From JAMXLO01 sp036265005 (GTDB lineage Bacteria > Pseudomonadota > Alphaproteobacteria > Acetobacterales > Acetobacteraceae), in contig DATAPW010000359.1 of the NCBI GenBank assembly GCA_036265005.1, positions 75,817-139,816 of the forward strand: a stretch of DNA of 64,000 nucleotides. The letters run 5' to 3'. Below the pieces are notes generated by a model, which saw nothing but the letters and a program-made list of their open reading frames with translations, had not been told where the DNA came from and did no database searches. Numbering within the stretch: the stretch's first letter is position 1; each line of letters starts with the position of its first letter. Shown piece after piece: positions 49,921 through 57,798 of this stretch. The translations under genes were made by a program, and so were the position numbers.

Positions 49921-50089
49921 GCGCCGGGGGCGCTGCCCCGGCCCCCGCCAAGAGGCCCTGCCTCCTGGAGCTCCGCTAAGGGCGCAGCCCTTGGGACCCC
50001 TTTGTTTGGCACCGGAGGCAGTCGAGGGGGCAGGGCCTCCTGGCGGGTTCCGAGGGCAGCGCCCTGGGTCTTCTCCTGCGTTGCAAGCG
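49921..50089. repeat. Second copy of the mosaic palindromic island
   Basis: Same order of hairpins as 7710-7925: GGGGGCGCTGCCCC, CCAAGAGGC...GCCTCCTGG, TAAGGGCGCAGCCCTT, a TTTGTTTGGCACCGGAGGCAG core, AGGGGGCAGGGCCTCCTGGCGGG and CAGCGCCCTGGG. The arms are more diverged than in the first copy. It lies between rne and the small gene at 50137, at the edge of the inserted selenoprotein region. Confidence 0.75.
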
Positions 50090-50136
50090 GCGGCGACAGC
50101 CCGTACCACAACAACTGGCGTTGGGGAGCAGGTGAC

Positions 50137-50460
50137 ATGGACAAGGCTGAACTGACCGCCTGGGCACTGGCGAACGGCTGGCAGATGATCGCCGGCTGTC
50201 CCAGCCTGACCAAGCCGCGCTCGCCGAAGGAGGCCATCGTGCGGATGGTGTTCAAGGCGACGGTGGTCAACCTGGAGGTCAAGAAGCCGGCCGGGAAGTG
50301 GGAGAAGGTCTCGGGCGAGGCCTACGCCAAGGTGGTGGCGGACCCCGAGACCGGGCGGCCCGGCGGCCTTGGCTTCGACAGTATTCCGAGCTTCAGCATG
50401 CTGATGCAGGACAACAAGGACCGCCTGATGATGGAGCGGCTCAGCGGCGGCAAGGCGTAG
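50137..50460 (+). CDS. Small conserved-looking protein, unknown function
   Basis: 107 residues from ATG 50137, with GGGGAG nine bases upstream. MDKAELTAWALANGWQMIAGCPSLTKPRSPKEAIVRMVFKATVVNLE is followed by a beta-rich KKPAGKWEKVSGEAYAKV and a helix LMQDNKDRLMMERLSGGKA. The composition is that of a real cytosolic protein. I recall similar short proteins in Acetobacteraceae but cannot name a family. Its TAG stop abuts the GATGGGT repeat. It is convergent with the selenoprotein operon. Confidence 0.8.
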   Translation: MDKAELTAWALANGWQMIAGCPSLTKPRSPKEAIVRMVFKATVVNLEVKKPAGKWEKVSGEAYAKVVADPETGRPGGLGFDSIPSFSMLMQDNKDRLMMERLSGGKA

Positions 50461-50487
50461 GATGGGTAGAGCGCGGCGAAACCCATC
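50461..50487. repeat. GATGGGT...ACCCATC hairpin
   Basis: GATGGGT and ACCCATC arms enclose AGAGCGCGGCGAA. The preceding TAG is the stop codon of the small gene. It lies between that gene and the convergent selenoprotein gene. Confidence 0.7.
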
Positions 50488-50510
50488 GAAGCCCCGCGCC
50501 GCCCCCCTGG

Positions 50511-51035
50511 TCACGGGCACAGCAGCAATCGCCGCGCCTGGGCGGCTGCAGCCTCCGCCATCTCGCGCAGGCTCAGGTCCGTCGCGCTGCTGATCGGGTG
50601 CGGGATGACCGCGAATGCGTAGCCGGGATACCCGAGCACCCGCGCCATCAGTTCCGCCGCGCTGACGAAGCGCGTGGTCATCACCGCCATCGCTGGGATG
50701 CCAAGTCTCTCGGCAGTGACGGAGTCATGCAGACTGCACGACGAGCAGCTGCCTCAGTCGCCGATGCCGGTGACGACAGCCTGCCAGCGGCGGATCTCAT
50801 CCACGATGTCGGGATCGGCCGGCGCACTGTAGTTCGACTTCACCCGCCGGATGACATCGGCGACACCGAACTCCTCGCGCAGCATGCGATCCAGATGCGC
50901 GAAGAAACCCTGCGTGCCTTCCTTGCCGTTGGAGATGATCCCCACAGTCTTGCCGGCCAGCGAAGCCGCGCGTGACGCGGCTTGCCCGAGCGGCGGCGCG
51001 GCTTCGTTGGTGGGGTCGAGTACCTGTAAAATCAC
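50511..51035 (-). CDS. UGSC-family selenoprotein (in-frame UGA at 50756-50754)
   Basis: From GTG 51035 (VILQVLDPTNEAAPPLG) the frame runs 93 codons to TGA 50756-50754 and then continues open to TGA at 50513-50511, giving 174 residues with Sec at position 94. Around it the protein reads AVVTGIGD-U-GSCSSCSLHDSV, the GDUGSC signature of the UGSC family, followed by ERLGIPAMAVMTTRFVSAAELMARVLGYPG and AFAVIPHPIS, a normal continuation. A hairpin with a GUC loop starts 12 bases after the UGA. The Sec-x-x-Cys arrangement suggests a redox centre. The biochemical reaction is unknown; the layout of Sec-x-x-Cys followed by a GIP strand recalls the selenoprotein B subunits of glycine-type reductases, but that is only a comparison. 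Last gene of a four-gene operon, ten bases after the partner gene. Confidence 0.9.
50724..50742 (-). promoter_or_regulatory. Candidate bacterial SECIS hairpin
   Basis: On the mRNA, GUCGUGCA pairs with UGCAUGAC (eight pairs, one G-U wobble) around the loop GUC. The stem begins 12 bases and the loop G 20 bases after the UGA. That distance and an exposed GU in a small loop are what SelB needs. An outer pairing of GGCAG (50753-50749) with CUGCC downstream is possible. Confidence 0.7.
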
Positions 51036-51045
51036 GCCGTGGATT

Positions 51046-52101
51046 TCACAGCCCGGGCGGCTCGCAGTCAACACAGGCGCCGATCGGCTGGGTGACCGCG
51101 CGGCTCTTGTCGCCGAGCCATGGCGGGATCACGGCGCCGAACCCGCCGGCGGGGCCACCGGCCGCAACCACGAGCAACTGGTCGGGCGATTCCAGCGCGG
51201 CATATTCGGTGTCGCCGCGGTCGCGCACCACCGCGCGCTTGCCGACCTCCGCCCATTCGCGGCGATGCACCCGCGCACGGGCGTGGATGAACGCGGCGAT
51301 GTCGGCCTTGCTCCAGCCGGCGGCCTGCAGATGGTCGCGCAACTGCTTCGGGACGATCAACGCGTAGTTGCCGCTCCAGATCGAATAGTGCCGCATGTTG
51401 GCGCGCATTTCCGCCGCGAAGGTTTCCAGGATCTCCTCGGGCTGCGTGGTCCACTCGTTCATGATCTGCCGCGGCGCGCCGGCCGCCATCACGGTGACGG
51501 CCGATACCTCCGCCGGCAGCCCCCGCTGCACGTGAAGCGGCAGCCAGCCGGCATCCGCCTCGTCCTCGGCGATGCAGTAGCTGAACTTGCCCGGGTGGCC
51601 GATGGTGGAGCGATCGATGCCGCCAGGCCGCACCTCGAGGATATTGATCAGCGCGAGGCGGATCGCACGGCCGATCACTGCCGTGGCGCGATCGCTGTTG
51701 CCCAGCGCGTTGAACGTGCCGGTGCAGCCCAGCTCGCGGCGGATCGGTCCGTTCAGCACGATCAGCACCGCGCAGCCGCCGGTCGAGGAGGTGGCGCCGT
51801 GCAACAGGAATTCCGGCTGCAGCATCGCGGTCAATGCGGTGACGACGACGGGGAAGTGCATCGGCAGGCAGCCCGCCATGACGGCGTTGATGGCGAGCTT
51901 CTCGGCCGTGATCGCAACGCCGCGCACCGGCTCGATGCCGAGCAGTTGCTCCGGCGGCAGCATCGCCCAGTCGAGGCACGCGTGCACGGCGTCGGCGGTC
52001 GGCGGCACGATCGGCAGGCCGTCGGTCCAGCCGTTGGCGTGGTACAGTTCCTGCGCCGCGTGAGTGTCGGCGACGTCGTAGGCCTTCGAGGCAAGCTGCA
52101 T
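51046..52101 (-). CDS. Conserved partner of the UGSC selenoprotein, unknown function
   Basis: 351 residues from ATG 52101. It has NGWTDGLPIVPPTADAV near the N-terminus, a central glycine-rich GATSSTGGCAVLIVLNGPIRRELGCTGTFNALGNSDRA and VRPGGIDRSTIGHPGKFSYCIAEDE. The second half includes TVMAAGAPRQIMNEWTTQPEEILETFAAEM and LLVVAAGGPAGGFGAVIPPW. It ends GACVDCEPPGL, with a C-x-x-C pair four residues before the stop end. No family name comes to mind. Position directly before the selenoprotein (10 bases) and its Cys content point to a joint redox complex. Confidence 0.84.
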   Translation of the reverse strand: MQLASKAYDVADTHAAQELYHANGWTDGLPIVPPTADAVHACLDWAMLPPEQLLGIEPVRGVAITAEKLAINAVMAGCLPMHFPVVVTALTAMLQPEFLLHGATSSTGGCAVLIVLNGPIRRELGCTGTFNALGNSDRATAVIGRAIRLALINILEVRPGGIDRSTIGHPGKFSYCIAEDEADAGWLPLHVQRGLPAEVSAVTVMAAGAPRQIMNEWTTQPEEILETFAAEMRANMRHYSIWSGNYALIVPKQLRDHLQAAGWSKADIAAFIHARARVHRREWAEVGKRAVVRDRGDTEYAALESPDQLLVVAAGGPAGGFGAVIPPWLGDKSRAVTQPIGACVDCEPPGL

Positions 52102-52116
52102 GCGCGACGCTCCGCG

Positions 52117-52902
52117 CTACGGGTGGATGACGGTCTCGGTCCGGTTGATGACGAACGCCTCGTGCCGATCCAGAAAATCAGCCGTCACCTCGGCGAACGC
52201 CTCGGGTCGGTCGGTGCTGATCTCGTGCCCCGCGTCGTACACAAATACCAGGTGGCAGTTGGGCAGCAGCGCTTTGTAGTGCCGCCCCATCGCCGGCGGC
52301 ATCACCCGATCCAGCGTGCCGAACAGCACGAGCACCGGCACCGCCAGGTCGCGCATCGTCGCTTCCAGATCCGCATCGCGGTCGGGTCCGCGCAGCCGCC
52401 CGACCAGCGCGCGCTGCCTGGCCGCGACGGCGGGATCGATGGGCGGCACGGCGCCGAGGCGTTCGGGGTGGGCAAAGATCAGCCGCGCGATTTCCGCCGG
52501 CGTGCCGGACGGCGGTTGATGGCCAGGGGGACGGATCGCGCCCGAGCCCTCCAGCACCACCGCCTGCACCCGGTCCGGCTGCTTAATCGCCAGCCACAGC
52601 GCGGGTCGCGCACCGAACGAGGTTGCCATCAGGTTGAAGCGCCCGATGCCGAGAGCCGCCACCGCCGCACCCATCGTGGCACCGAGCTCGCTCGCTGAAC
52701 CGGTCCGGGTATTCTCGGCCGACCGGCCAAACCCGGGCATCTCGAACACGATCACCCGGTGGCGCCGGCTCAACAGGTCATGGGCACCGGTCAGCCGCAT
52801 CCCGCCGGCGCCATGCAGATGCACCAGCGGTTCGCCTTCGCCGTCTTCCATGTAGCGGATGCGAAAACCGTCCGCCTCGACGAAGCCTTCGCGGAACGCC
52901 AT
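52117..52902 (-). CDS. Alpha/beta-fold hydrolase
   Basis: 261 residues. Oxyanion region VHLHGAGGMRLTGAHDLLSRRHRVIVFEMPGFGRS, nucleophile elbow LMATSFGARPALWLA (Ser in A-T-S-F-G, a variant of G-x-S-x-G), acid LVLFGTLDRVMPP and catalytic His VYDAGHEISTDRPEAF. The triad is thus complete. A C-C, ester or enol-lactone bond is the likely target. It lies 15 bases before the partner gene and 12 bases after the flavin monooxygenase gene. Confidence 0.91.
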   Translation of the reverse strand: MAFREGFVEADGFRIRYMEDGEGEPLVHLHGAGGMRLTGAHDLLSRRHRVIVFEMPGFGRSAENTRTGSASELGATMGAAVAALGIGRFNLMATSFGARPALWLAIKQPDRVQAVVLEGSGAIRPPGHQPPSGTPAEIARLIFAHPERLGAVPPIDPAVAARQRALVGRLRGPDRDADLEATMRDLAVPVLVLFGTLDRVMPPAMGRHYKALLPNCHLVFVYDAGHEISTDRPEAFAEVTADFLDRHEAFVINRTETVIHP

Positions 52903-52914
52903 GCCAGGCTCCTC

Positions 52915-53991
52915 TCAGATGTCGCGAACGCGCGGCAGGACCTTTCGCCCGAACAGGTCCAGCGCGTCCATCATGGCATCGAGTCCGCCGGTGCCGGGGT
53001 CCTGCAGCGACAGGTCCACGACGCCGGCGCCGACCACCTCGCGGCAGCGCCGAAGCTGCTCCACCACGCGGTCCGGCCCGCCGCAGAAACTGATCGGCAG
53101 CACGCCGCCGACATTCGCCGGCCGCTTCTCGCCGGCGATGTTGCGGGTGAAATCCGCCTGCAGCAGTGCGTCGCGCAGCGGCCCGGTGATCGGGAACGGC
53201 GCCTGCTTGTCGCGCTGGCGCAGGGTCTCCTCGGCGGCCTCGTCGGTCTCGCCGAGGATCATGTTGGCCCGGTAGACGATATCGTCCGGCCCCGGCGTCC
53301 AGCCATACTCCGCACATTGCTGACGATAGTAGCCGGTCGCCTGCGCCATCGCCTCGAACGTGCCGTAGGAAACGCCGAGTCCAAGCCGATGGCGCGCGGC
53401 AAACGCGCCGGCCTCACCGCTGGTGCCCAGCACATAGGTCGGCGGCATCGCCTGCTGCGGCCGTGGCCAGATCGACACCGTGCGGTACCGGAAATGCCGG
53501 CCCTGCCAGCCGAACGCCTGCGGCTCGGTCCAGGCCTTCAGGATCAGCTCCATCCCCTCGTCGGTACGCGTGCGCGACTCCGCCGGGTTGAGGTCGTAGC
53601 TCAGGTATTCGTTGGTGGTACCGCGCAGCAGCCCGACCACGATGCGCCCGGGCGCGAGCGTGTCGAGCATCGCCAGTTCCTCGGCGACGCGGATCGGATT
53701 GCTGGTCGGCACGATGGGACCGAGCAGCGCGATCCTGATGCCGGGCACGCGCGCCGCAAGCCAGGCGGCGGAGACCACCGGCGACGGCGTCAGGATGCGC
53801 GGCGAGTAGTGGTGCTCCGACAGGCTGACCCAGTCGAAGCCGAGTTCGGCGACGAATCGCACCCGGTCGGCCATGCCGCCGAGCGCCGCGGCGCCGGTGG
53901 CGGGATCGTACGACCCAGGCGGCACCGGCCATTCGCGCGGCAAGTCCGGTGGCGGGACATAGCGGCCGGTTTCGAAATAGGAGAGCTTCAT
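52915..53991 (-). CDS. LLM-class (bacterial luciferase-like) flavin-dependent monooxygenase
   Basis: 358 residues, TIM-barrel. It has LGFDWVSLSEHHYSPRILTPSPVVSAAWLAARVPGIRIALLGPIVPTSNPIRVAEELAMLDTLAPGRIVVGLLRG, where the EHH motif and the 'xPxRxAEexamLDxlspGR' strand are family hallmarks. FCGGPDRVVEQLRRCREVVGAG closes it. It probably uses reduced FMN or F420 with O2. First gene of the selenoprotein operon. It starts at ATG 53991, divergent from amiC; the 186-base spacer shows no clear promoter boxes. Confidence 0.93.
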   Translation of the reverse strand: MKLSYFETGRYVPPPDLPREWPVPPGSYDPATGAAALGGMADRVRFVAELGFDWVSLSEHHYSPRILTPSPVVSAAWLAARVPGIRIALLGPIVPTSNPIRVAEELAMLDTLAPGRIVVGLLRGTTNEYLSYDLNPAESRTRTDEGMELILKAWTEPQAFGWQGRHFRYRTVSIWPRPQQAMPPTYVLGTSGEAGAFAARHRLGLGVSYGTFEAMAQATGYYRQQCAEYGWTPGPDDIVYRANMILGETDEAAEETLRQRDKQAPFPITGPLRDALLQADFTRNIAGEKRPANVGGVLPISFCGGPDRVVEQLRRCREVVGAGVVDLSLQDPGTGGLDAMMDALDLFGRKVLPRVRDI

Positions 53992-54177
53992 GGCTTCACC
54001 CGCGAAACACGCGAGGCAGTCAGACGCCGCCGCGTCCGGGGATTATCCGGACATTCGCCGCGATGTCGATGGACCGATTGCCGGCGATGCCGCCTCGAAG
54101 TGAGGCTCATGTGACATGAAGTGGCCGCAATCAAGAAGTAAGCTGCATTTTCGCATCCAATGTGTTAAGTGCCTCCT

Positions 54178-55071
54178 ATGGTACTCCCTGCGCCGATCTC
54201 GCGCCGCCTGCTGTTGGGCCGCCTCGGGTCCGGCAGCGGCGTGGTCGGCACCTTCCTGCTTCCCGCCTGGATGGGCCACGCCCTGGCAGCAAGCGCCAGC
54301 CGCCGCGCCACACCGTCTGCGCCGTCCGCGCCAAAGCCGGGACCCAGGCCAACCGCGCCGCTGGTGATGCTGGACCCAGGGCATGGCGGCAAGGACCCGG
54401 GCGCCATCGGCCTTTCCGGTACCTACGAGAAACAGGTCTCGCTCGCCGCCGCATTCGAATTGAAGCGCCAACTGGAGGCCGGCGGCCGCTACCGGGTGGA
54501 ACTGACCCGGGCGCGTGATGCCTTCGTTCCGCTGGACGACAGGGTCGCCAAGGCACAGGCCCACAATGCCGCGCTGTTCGTCTCGATGCACGCCGACGCG
54601 CTGTCGGACCACACGGTGCGCGGCGCCAGCGTCTACACGCTCTCCCACACCGCGTCGGACGCGCAGACCGCGGCGCTGGCGCAGCGGGAGAACAGTGCCG
54701 ACCGCTTTGCAGACCCGACCTGGCACGACGCGCCACCCGAGGTCGCGCGCATCCTCGCCAGCCTGGTGCGTCAGGAGACCCGGGTCGGCTCCGGGCGGCT
54801 GGCGCGCAGCATGGTCGGCAACCTCGACCAGGATGTGCCGATGCTGCAGAACCCCGAGCGGCATGCCGGTTTCGTCGTGCTGAAGGCTGCCGACATCCCG
54901 AGCGTGCTGGTGGAAATGGGCTTCATGTCCAATCCGCGGGACGAGTCAGAACTGCGCCGCCCTGAGCATCGTGTGCGGATCGCCCTGGCAATGCGCCGCG
55001 CGGTCGATGCGTATTTCGCCGCCGCCGCGCGCATCGCCGACGTTCCTCACGCGGAAAGGACAACTGACTAG
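54178..55071 (+). CDS. amiC: N-acetylmuramoyl-L-alanine amidase (AmiC type)
   Basis: 297 residues from ATG 54178 (a GTG nine bases earlier is possible). A Tat-like signal SRRLLLGRLGSGSGVVGTFLLP suggests export in folded form. The Amidase_3 domain has zinc ligands in LDPGHGGKDPGA (His), TYEKQVSL (Glu) and SMHADAL (His), and the catalytic Glu in LVEMGFMSNPRDE. It cleaves septal peptidoglycan between MurNAc and L-Ala. Unlike AmiC of E. coli no AMIN domain is present. It precedes mrcA as in other alphaproteobacteria. Confidence 0.94.
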   Translation: MVLPAPISRRLLLGRLGSGSGVVGTFLLPAWMGHALAASASRRATPSAPSAPKPGPRPTAPLVMLDPGHGGKDPGAIGLSGTYEKQVSLAAAFELKRQLEAGGRYRVELTRARDAFVPLDDRVAKAQAHNAALFVSMHADALSDHTVRGASVYTLSHTASDAQTAALAQRENSADRFADPTWHDAPPEVARILASLVRQETRVGSGRLARSMVGNLDQDVPMLQNPERHAGFVVLKAADIPSVLVEMGFMSNPRDESELRRPEHRVRIALAMRRAVDAYFAAAARIADVPHAERTTD

Positions 55072-55120
55072 CGATCTCGTTGCTGGTCGGCCTCGTCGAA
55101 AAGGGCCATATGGGCGAACC

Positions 55121-57769
55121 ATGAGTGGACCCCTCACAGCCGGCGAACCGCTGGCGCCCCAGCCCCCCGACAATAAGCCACGCAGGCAACGGCAATCGCA
55201 GCCGCCTTCGCCGCGTCGCAAGCGCGCCAGTCGCTTCCGCCGATTCGTGCGCGGCGTGGCGGGCGGCGTGATCGCGATTGGCCTGCTGGTCGGTCTGGTT
55301 GGCACTGGCGTCGGCTATTTCGCCTGGGAGCGCTTCAGCGCCGACCTGCCGGACGTCGATGGCCTGCGCAATTACCAGCCGCCGGTGATGAGCCGCATCT
55401 ATGCCGGCGACGCGCGCCTGCTCGCCGAGTTGGCCACCGAGCGGCGCATCTTCGTACCGTACTCGGCGATCCCCGACATGGTGAAGCAGGCCTTCGTGTC
55501 GGCCGAGGACCAGAACTTCTGGACCCACAAGGGCGTCGACCCGCTGGCGATCGTGCGCGCCGGCGTATTCGATCTGTCGCATATGGGACAGGGGCGCCGC
55601 CCGATCGGCGCATCGACGATTACCCAGCAGGTCGCCAAGAACATGCTGCTGGACAACCAGGTGTCGCTGGCGCGCAAGGCGCGCGAGGCGATCCTGGCGA
55701 TCCGCATCGAGCAGACGCTGTCGAAGGAGCGCATCCTCGAGCTGTACCTGAACGAGATCTATCTCGGCATGGGCTCGTACGGCGTGGCGGCGGCGGCGCA
55801 GGCCTATTTCAACAAGCCGCTGGAGAAGCTGACGCTGTCCGAGGCGGCCTTCCTTGCCGCCTTGCCGAAGGCGCCGAACAACTACAACCCGTTCAAGTAC
55901 GCCGATGCGGCGAAGGCACGACGCGACTGGGTGCTCGACCGGATGGCGGAGGACCATGTGATTGCCGCGGCGCAGGCCACCGCGGCCAAGGCGGAGCCGA
56001 TCGTGCCGGCCGAGTTCCATCGGCCGCAGCCGATTCCTGGCGCTGACTGGTTCACCGAGGAGGTGCGGCGCGAGTTGATCGGCCGGTTCGGCGCCGATGT
56101 CACCACGCAGGGCGGCCTGATGGTGCGCACCAGCCTCGACCCCGAATTGCAGATCGCCGCCGAGAAGGCGGTGCGCAACGGGCTGATGGCATACGACCGC
56201 AAGATGGGCGGCTGGCGCGGACCGGTTACGCATCTCGACGGCGGCGCTGCGCTGGCGAAGAACTGGGCCGGACCGCTGTCGCAGGTGGCGCGGCCGCCGG
56301 GCATGCTGCCCGACTGGAAGCTCGCGGTGGTGACGGACGCGTCCGATACCGAGGCCCGAATGGGCTGGCTCGACCCGGCCGGCCAGGCGGGACAGCCGCC
56401 GCAGCAACACACCGGCGCGCTGTCGCTGTCCGATCTCGCCTGGGCGCGGCCGGTCAAGGACGGCAAGCCGGGCGCGCCACCGCGGCGGATCGCCGACGTG
56501 ATGCAGCCGGGCGACGTGGTGATGGTCGAGCCGGTTGCCTCCGCGGCGGCGCCTCAGCCGGCGCAGGCAGTGAAGGCCGCCGACCCGAAAAGTCTGCCCG
56601 CCAAGCCTCCCCCGGCGGCGGCGCAGCGCCTGGCGCTGCGGCAGATCCCCACCGTGCAGGGCGCATTGGTGTCGCTCGATCCGACCACCGGCCGGGTGCT
56701 CGCCATGGTTGGCGGCTGGAGCTTCGAGGGCAGCCAGTTCAACCGTGCGACCCAGGCTCAGCGGCAACCGGGTTCCAGCTTCAAGCCGTTCGTCTATCTG
56801 ACCGCGCTGGAGAAGGGCGTGTCGCCAAGCCAGCGCTTCCTCGATGCGCCTGTCGTCATGGACATGGGAGCCGCGGGACGCTGGCGGCCGAACAACTACG
56901 AGATGGAGTTCGGCGGACCCACGCCGCTGCGCGTTGCGCTCGAACGGTCGCTGAACCTGGTGACGCTGCGGGTGGCGCAGAGCATCGGGATGGAGGCGAT
57001 CGCCGATACCGCCATCGCCTTCAACGAGGTTGACGCGATGCCGCGCGTGCTGCCGGCAGCACTCGGCGCAGTCGATACCACGGTGCTGCGCGAGGCCGGG
57101 GCTTATGCCTCGATCGACATGGGCGGACACGAGGTGGTCCCGTCACTGATCGACAGCGTGCAGGATCCTGACGGCCACGTCGTGTGGCGGCCTTCCGCGA
57201 TCGACTGCACCGAATGCTCGACCCAGGCCAGCCCGCCGCAGCTTGTGGACCAGCGCAAGTCGATTGCCGACGCGGCGAGCGACTTCCAGCTGGTCACCAT
57301 GATGCAGGGCGTGACCACGCGCGGTACTGGCGTGCCGGTGGTGGCGGGGCTCGGGCACCCGATCGCCGGCAAGACCGGCACGACGCAGGATTTCACCGAT
57401 GCCTGGTTCTCCGGCTTTACCCCCGACCTGGTGACCACCGTCTGGGTCGGCTTCGACAATCCCGCCTCGCTGGGCAACAACGAGACCGGCGCCGCGGTTG
57501 CCGGACCGATCTGGCACGAGTTCATGGCGTTCGCGCTGAAGAACCGGCCGGTGCTGACCTTCCAGGCGCCGCCCGGTGTGACGATGGCACAATGGGACAC
57601 CGGCTCGGGCGTGGTGACCGATGCGTTCAAACCCGACCAGGTGCCGGGCGCCTCCCGACCTCTCGGCGGCGCGGTTGCCACCGGCGCCCCTGGGGGAGAC
57701 GGCACCACGCCCGCCGGCGCGACGCCGGTGCGCGTCGGGGTCGACAGCGGCCTGGGCGGACTATATTAG
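55121..57769 (+). CDS. mrcA: Penicillin-binding protein 1A (transglycosylase/transpeptidase)
   Basis: 882 residues from ATG 55121. A basic Pro-rich cytosolic tail precedes the anchor VAGGVIAIGLLVGLVGTGVGYFAW. The GT51 domain has the catalytic Glu in FVSAEDQNFWTHKGVD, and GASTITQQVAKNMLL and RIEQTLSKERILELYLNEIYLG. An OB-like insertion (about 410-545) ends in a Pro/Ala linker. The transpeptidase has QPGSSFKPFVYL (Ser-x-x-Lys), RSLNLVTL (S-x-N) and AGKTGTTQDFTDAWF (KTG). It builds and cross-links peptidoglycan. It lies 49 bases after amiC. Confidence 0.97.
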   Translation: MSGPLTAGEPLAPQPPDNKPRRQRQSQPPSPRRKRASRFRRFVRGVAGGVIAIGLLVGLVGTGVGYFAWERFSADLPDVDGLRNYQPPVMSRIYAGDARLLAELATERRIFVPYSAIPDMVKQAFVSAEDQNFWTHKGVDPLAIVRAGVFDLSHMGQGRRPIGASTITQQVAKNMLLDNQVSLARKAREAILAIRIEQTLSKERILELYLNEIYLGMGSYGVAAAAQAYFNKPLEKLTLSEAAFLAALPKAPNNYNPFKYADAAKARRDWVLDRMAEDHVIAAAQATAAKAEPIVPAEFHRPQPIPGADWFTEEVRRELIGRFGADVTTQGGLMVRTSLDPELQIAAEKAVRNGLMAYDRKMGGWRGPVTHLDGGAALAKNWAGPLSQVARPPGMLPDWKLAVVTDASDTEARMGWLDPAGQAGQPPQQHTGALSLSDLAWARPVKDGKPGAPPRRIADVMQPGDVVMVEPVASAAAPQPAQAVKAADPKSLPAKPPPAAAQRLALRQIPTVQGALVSLDPTTGRVLAMVGGWSFEGSQFNRATQAQRQPGSSFKPFVYLTALEKGVSPSQRFLDAPVVMDMGAAGRWRPNNYEMEFGGPTPLRVALERSLNLVTLRVAQSIGMEAIADTAIAFNEVDAMPRVLPAALGAVDTTVLREAGAYASIDMGGHEVVPSLIDSVQDPDGHVVWRPSAIDCTECSTQASPPQLVDQRKSIADAASDFQLVTMMQGVTTRGTGVPVVAGLGHPIAGKTGTTQDFTDAWFSGFTPDLVTTVWVGFDNPASLGNNETGAAVAGPIWHEFMAFALKNRPVLTFQAPPGVTMAQWDTGSGVVTDAFKPDQVPGASRPLGGAVATGAPGGDGTTPAGATPVRVGVDSGLGGLY

Positions 57770-57798
57770 CCGCCACCCCTTTGCACCATGAGTGAGCC

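Noticed and set aside
51046..51048. A second selenocysteine UGA at the end of the partner gene (after CVDCEPPGL)
   Set aside because: The sequence after this TGA does not continue as a protein motif, there is no hairpin of the right kind, and the selenoprotein gene starts within it in another frame.
50754..51074. A 106-residue ORF ending at TGA 50754-50756 as a complete gene
   Set aside because: The frame continues past the TGA with the GSCSSC motif and normal protein sequence to 50511, so the TGA is read as selenocysteine.
54923..57130. Long minus-strand open frame of 735 codons opposite mrcA
   Set aside because: Arg/His/Leu-rich antisense shadow; the plus strand has a full PBP1A with all motifs.
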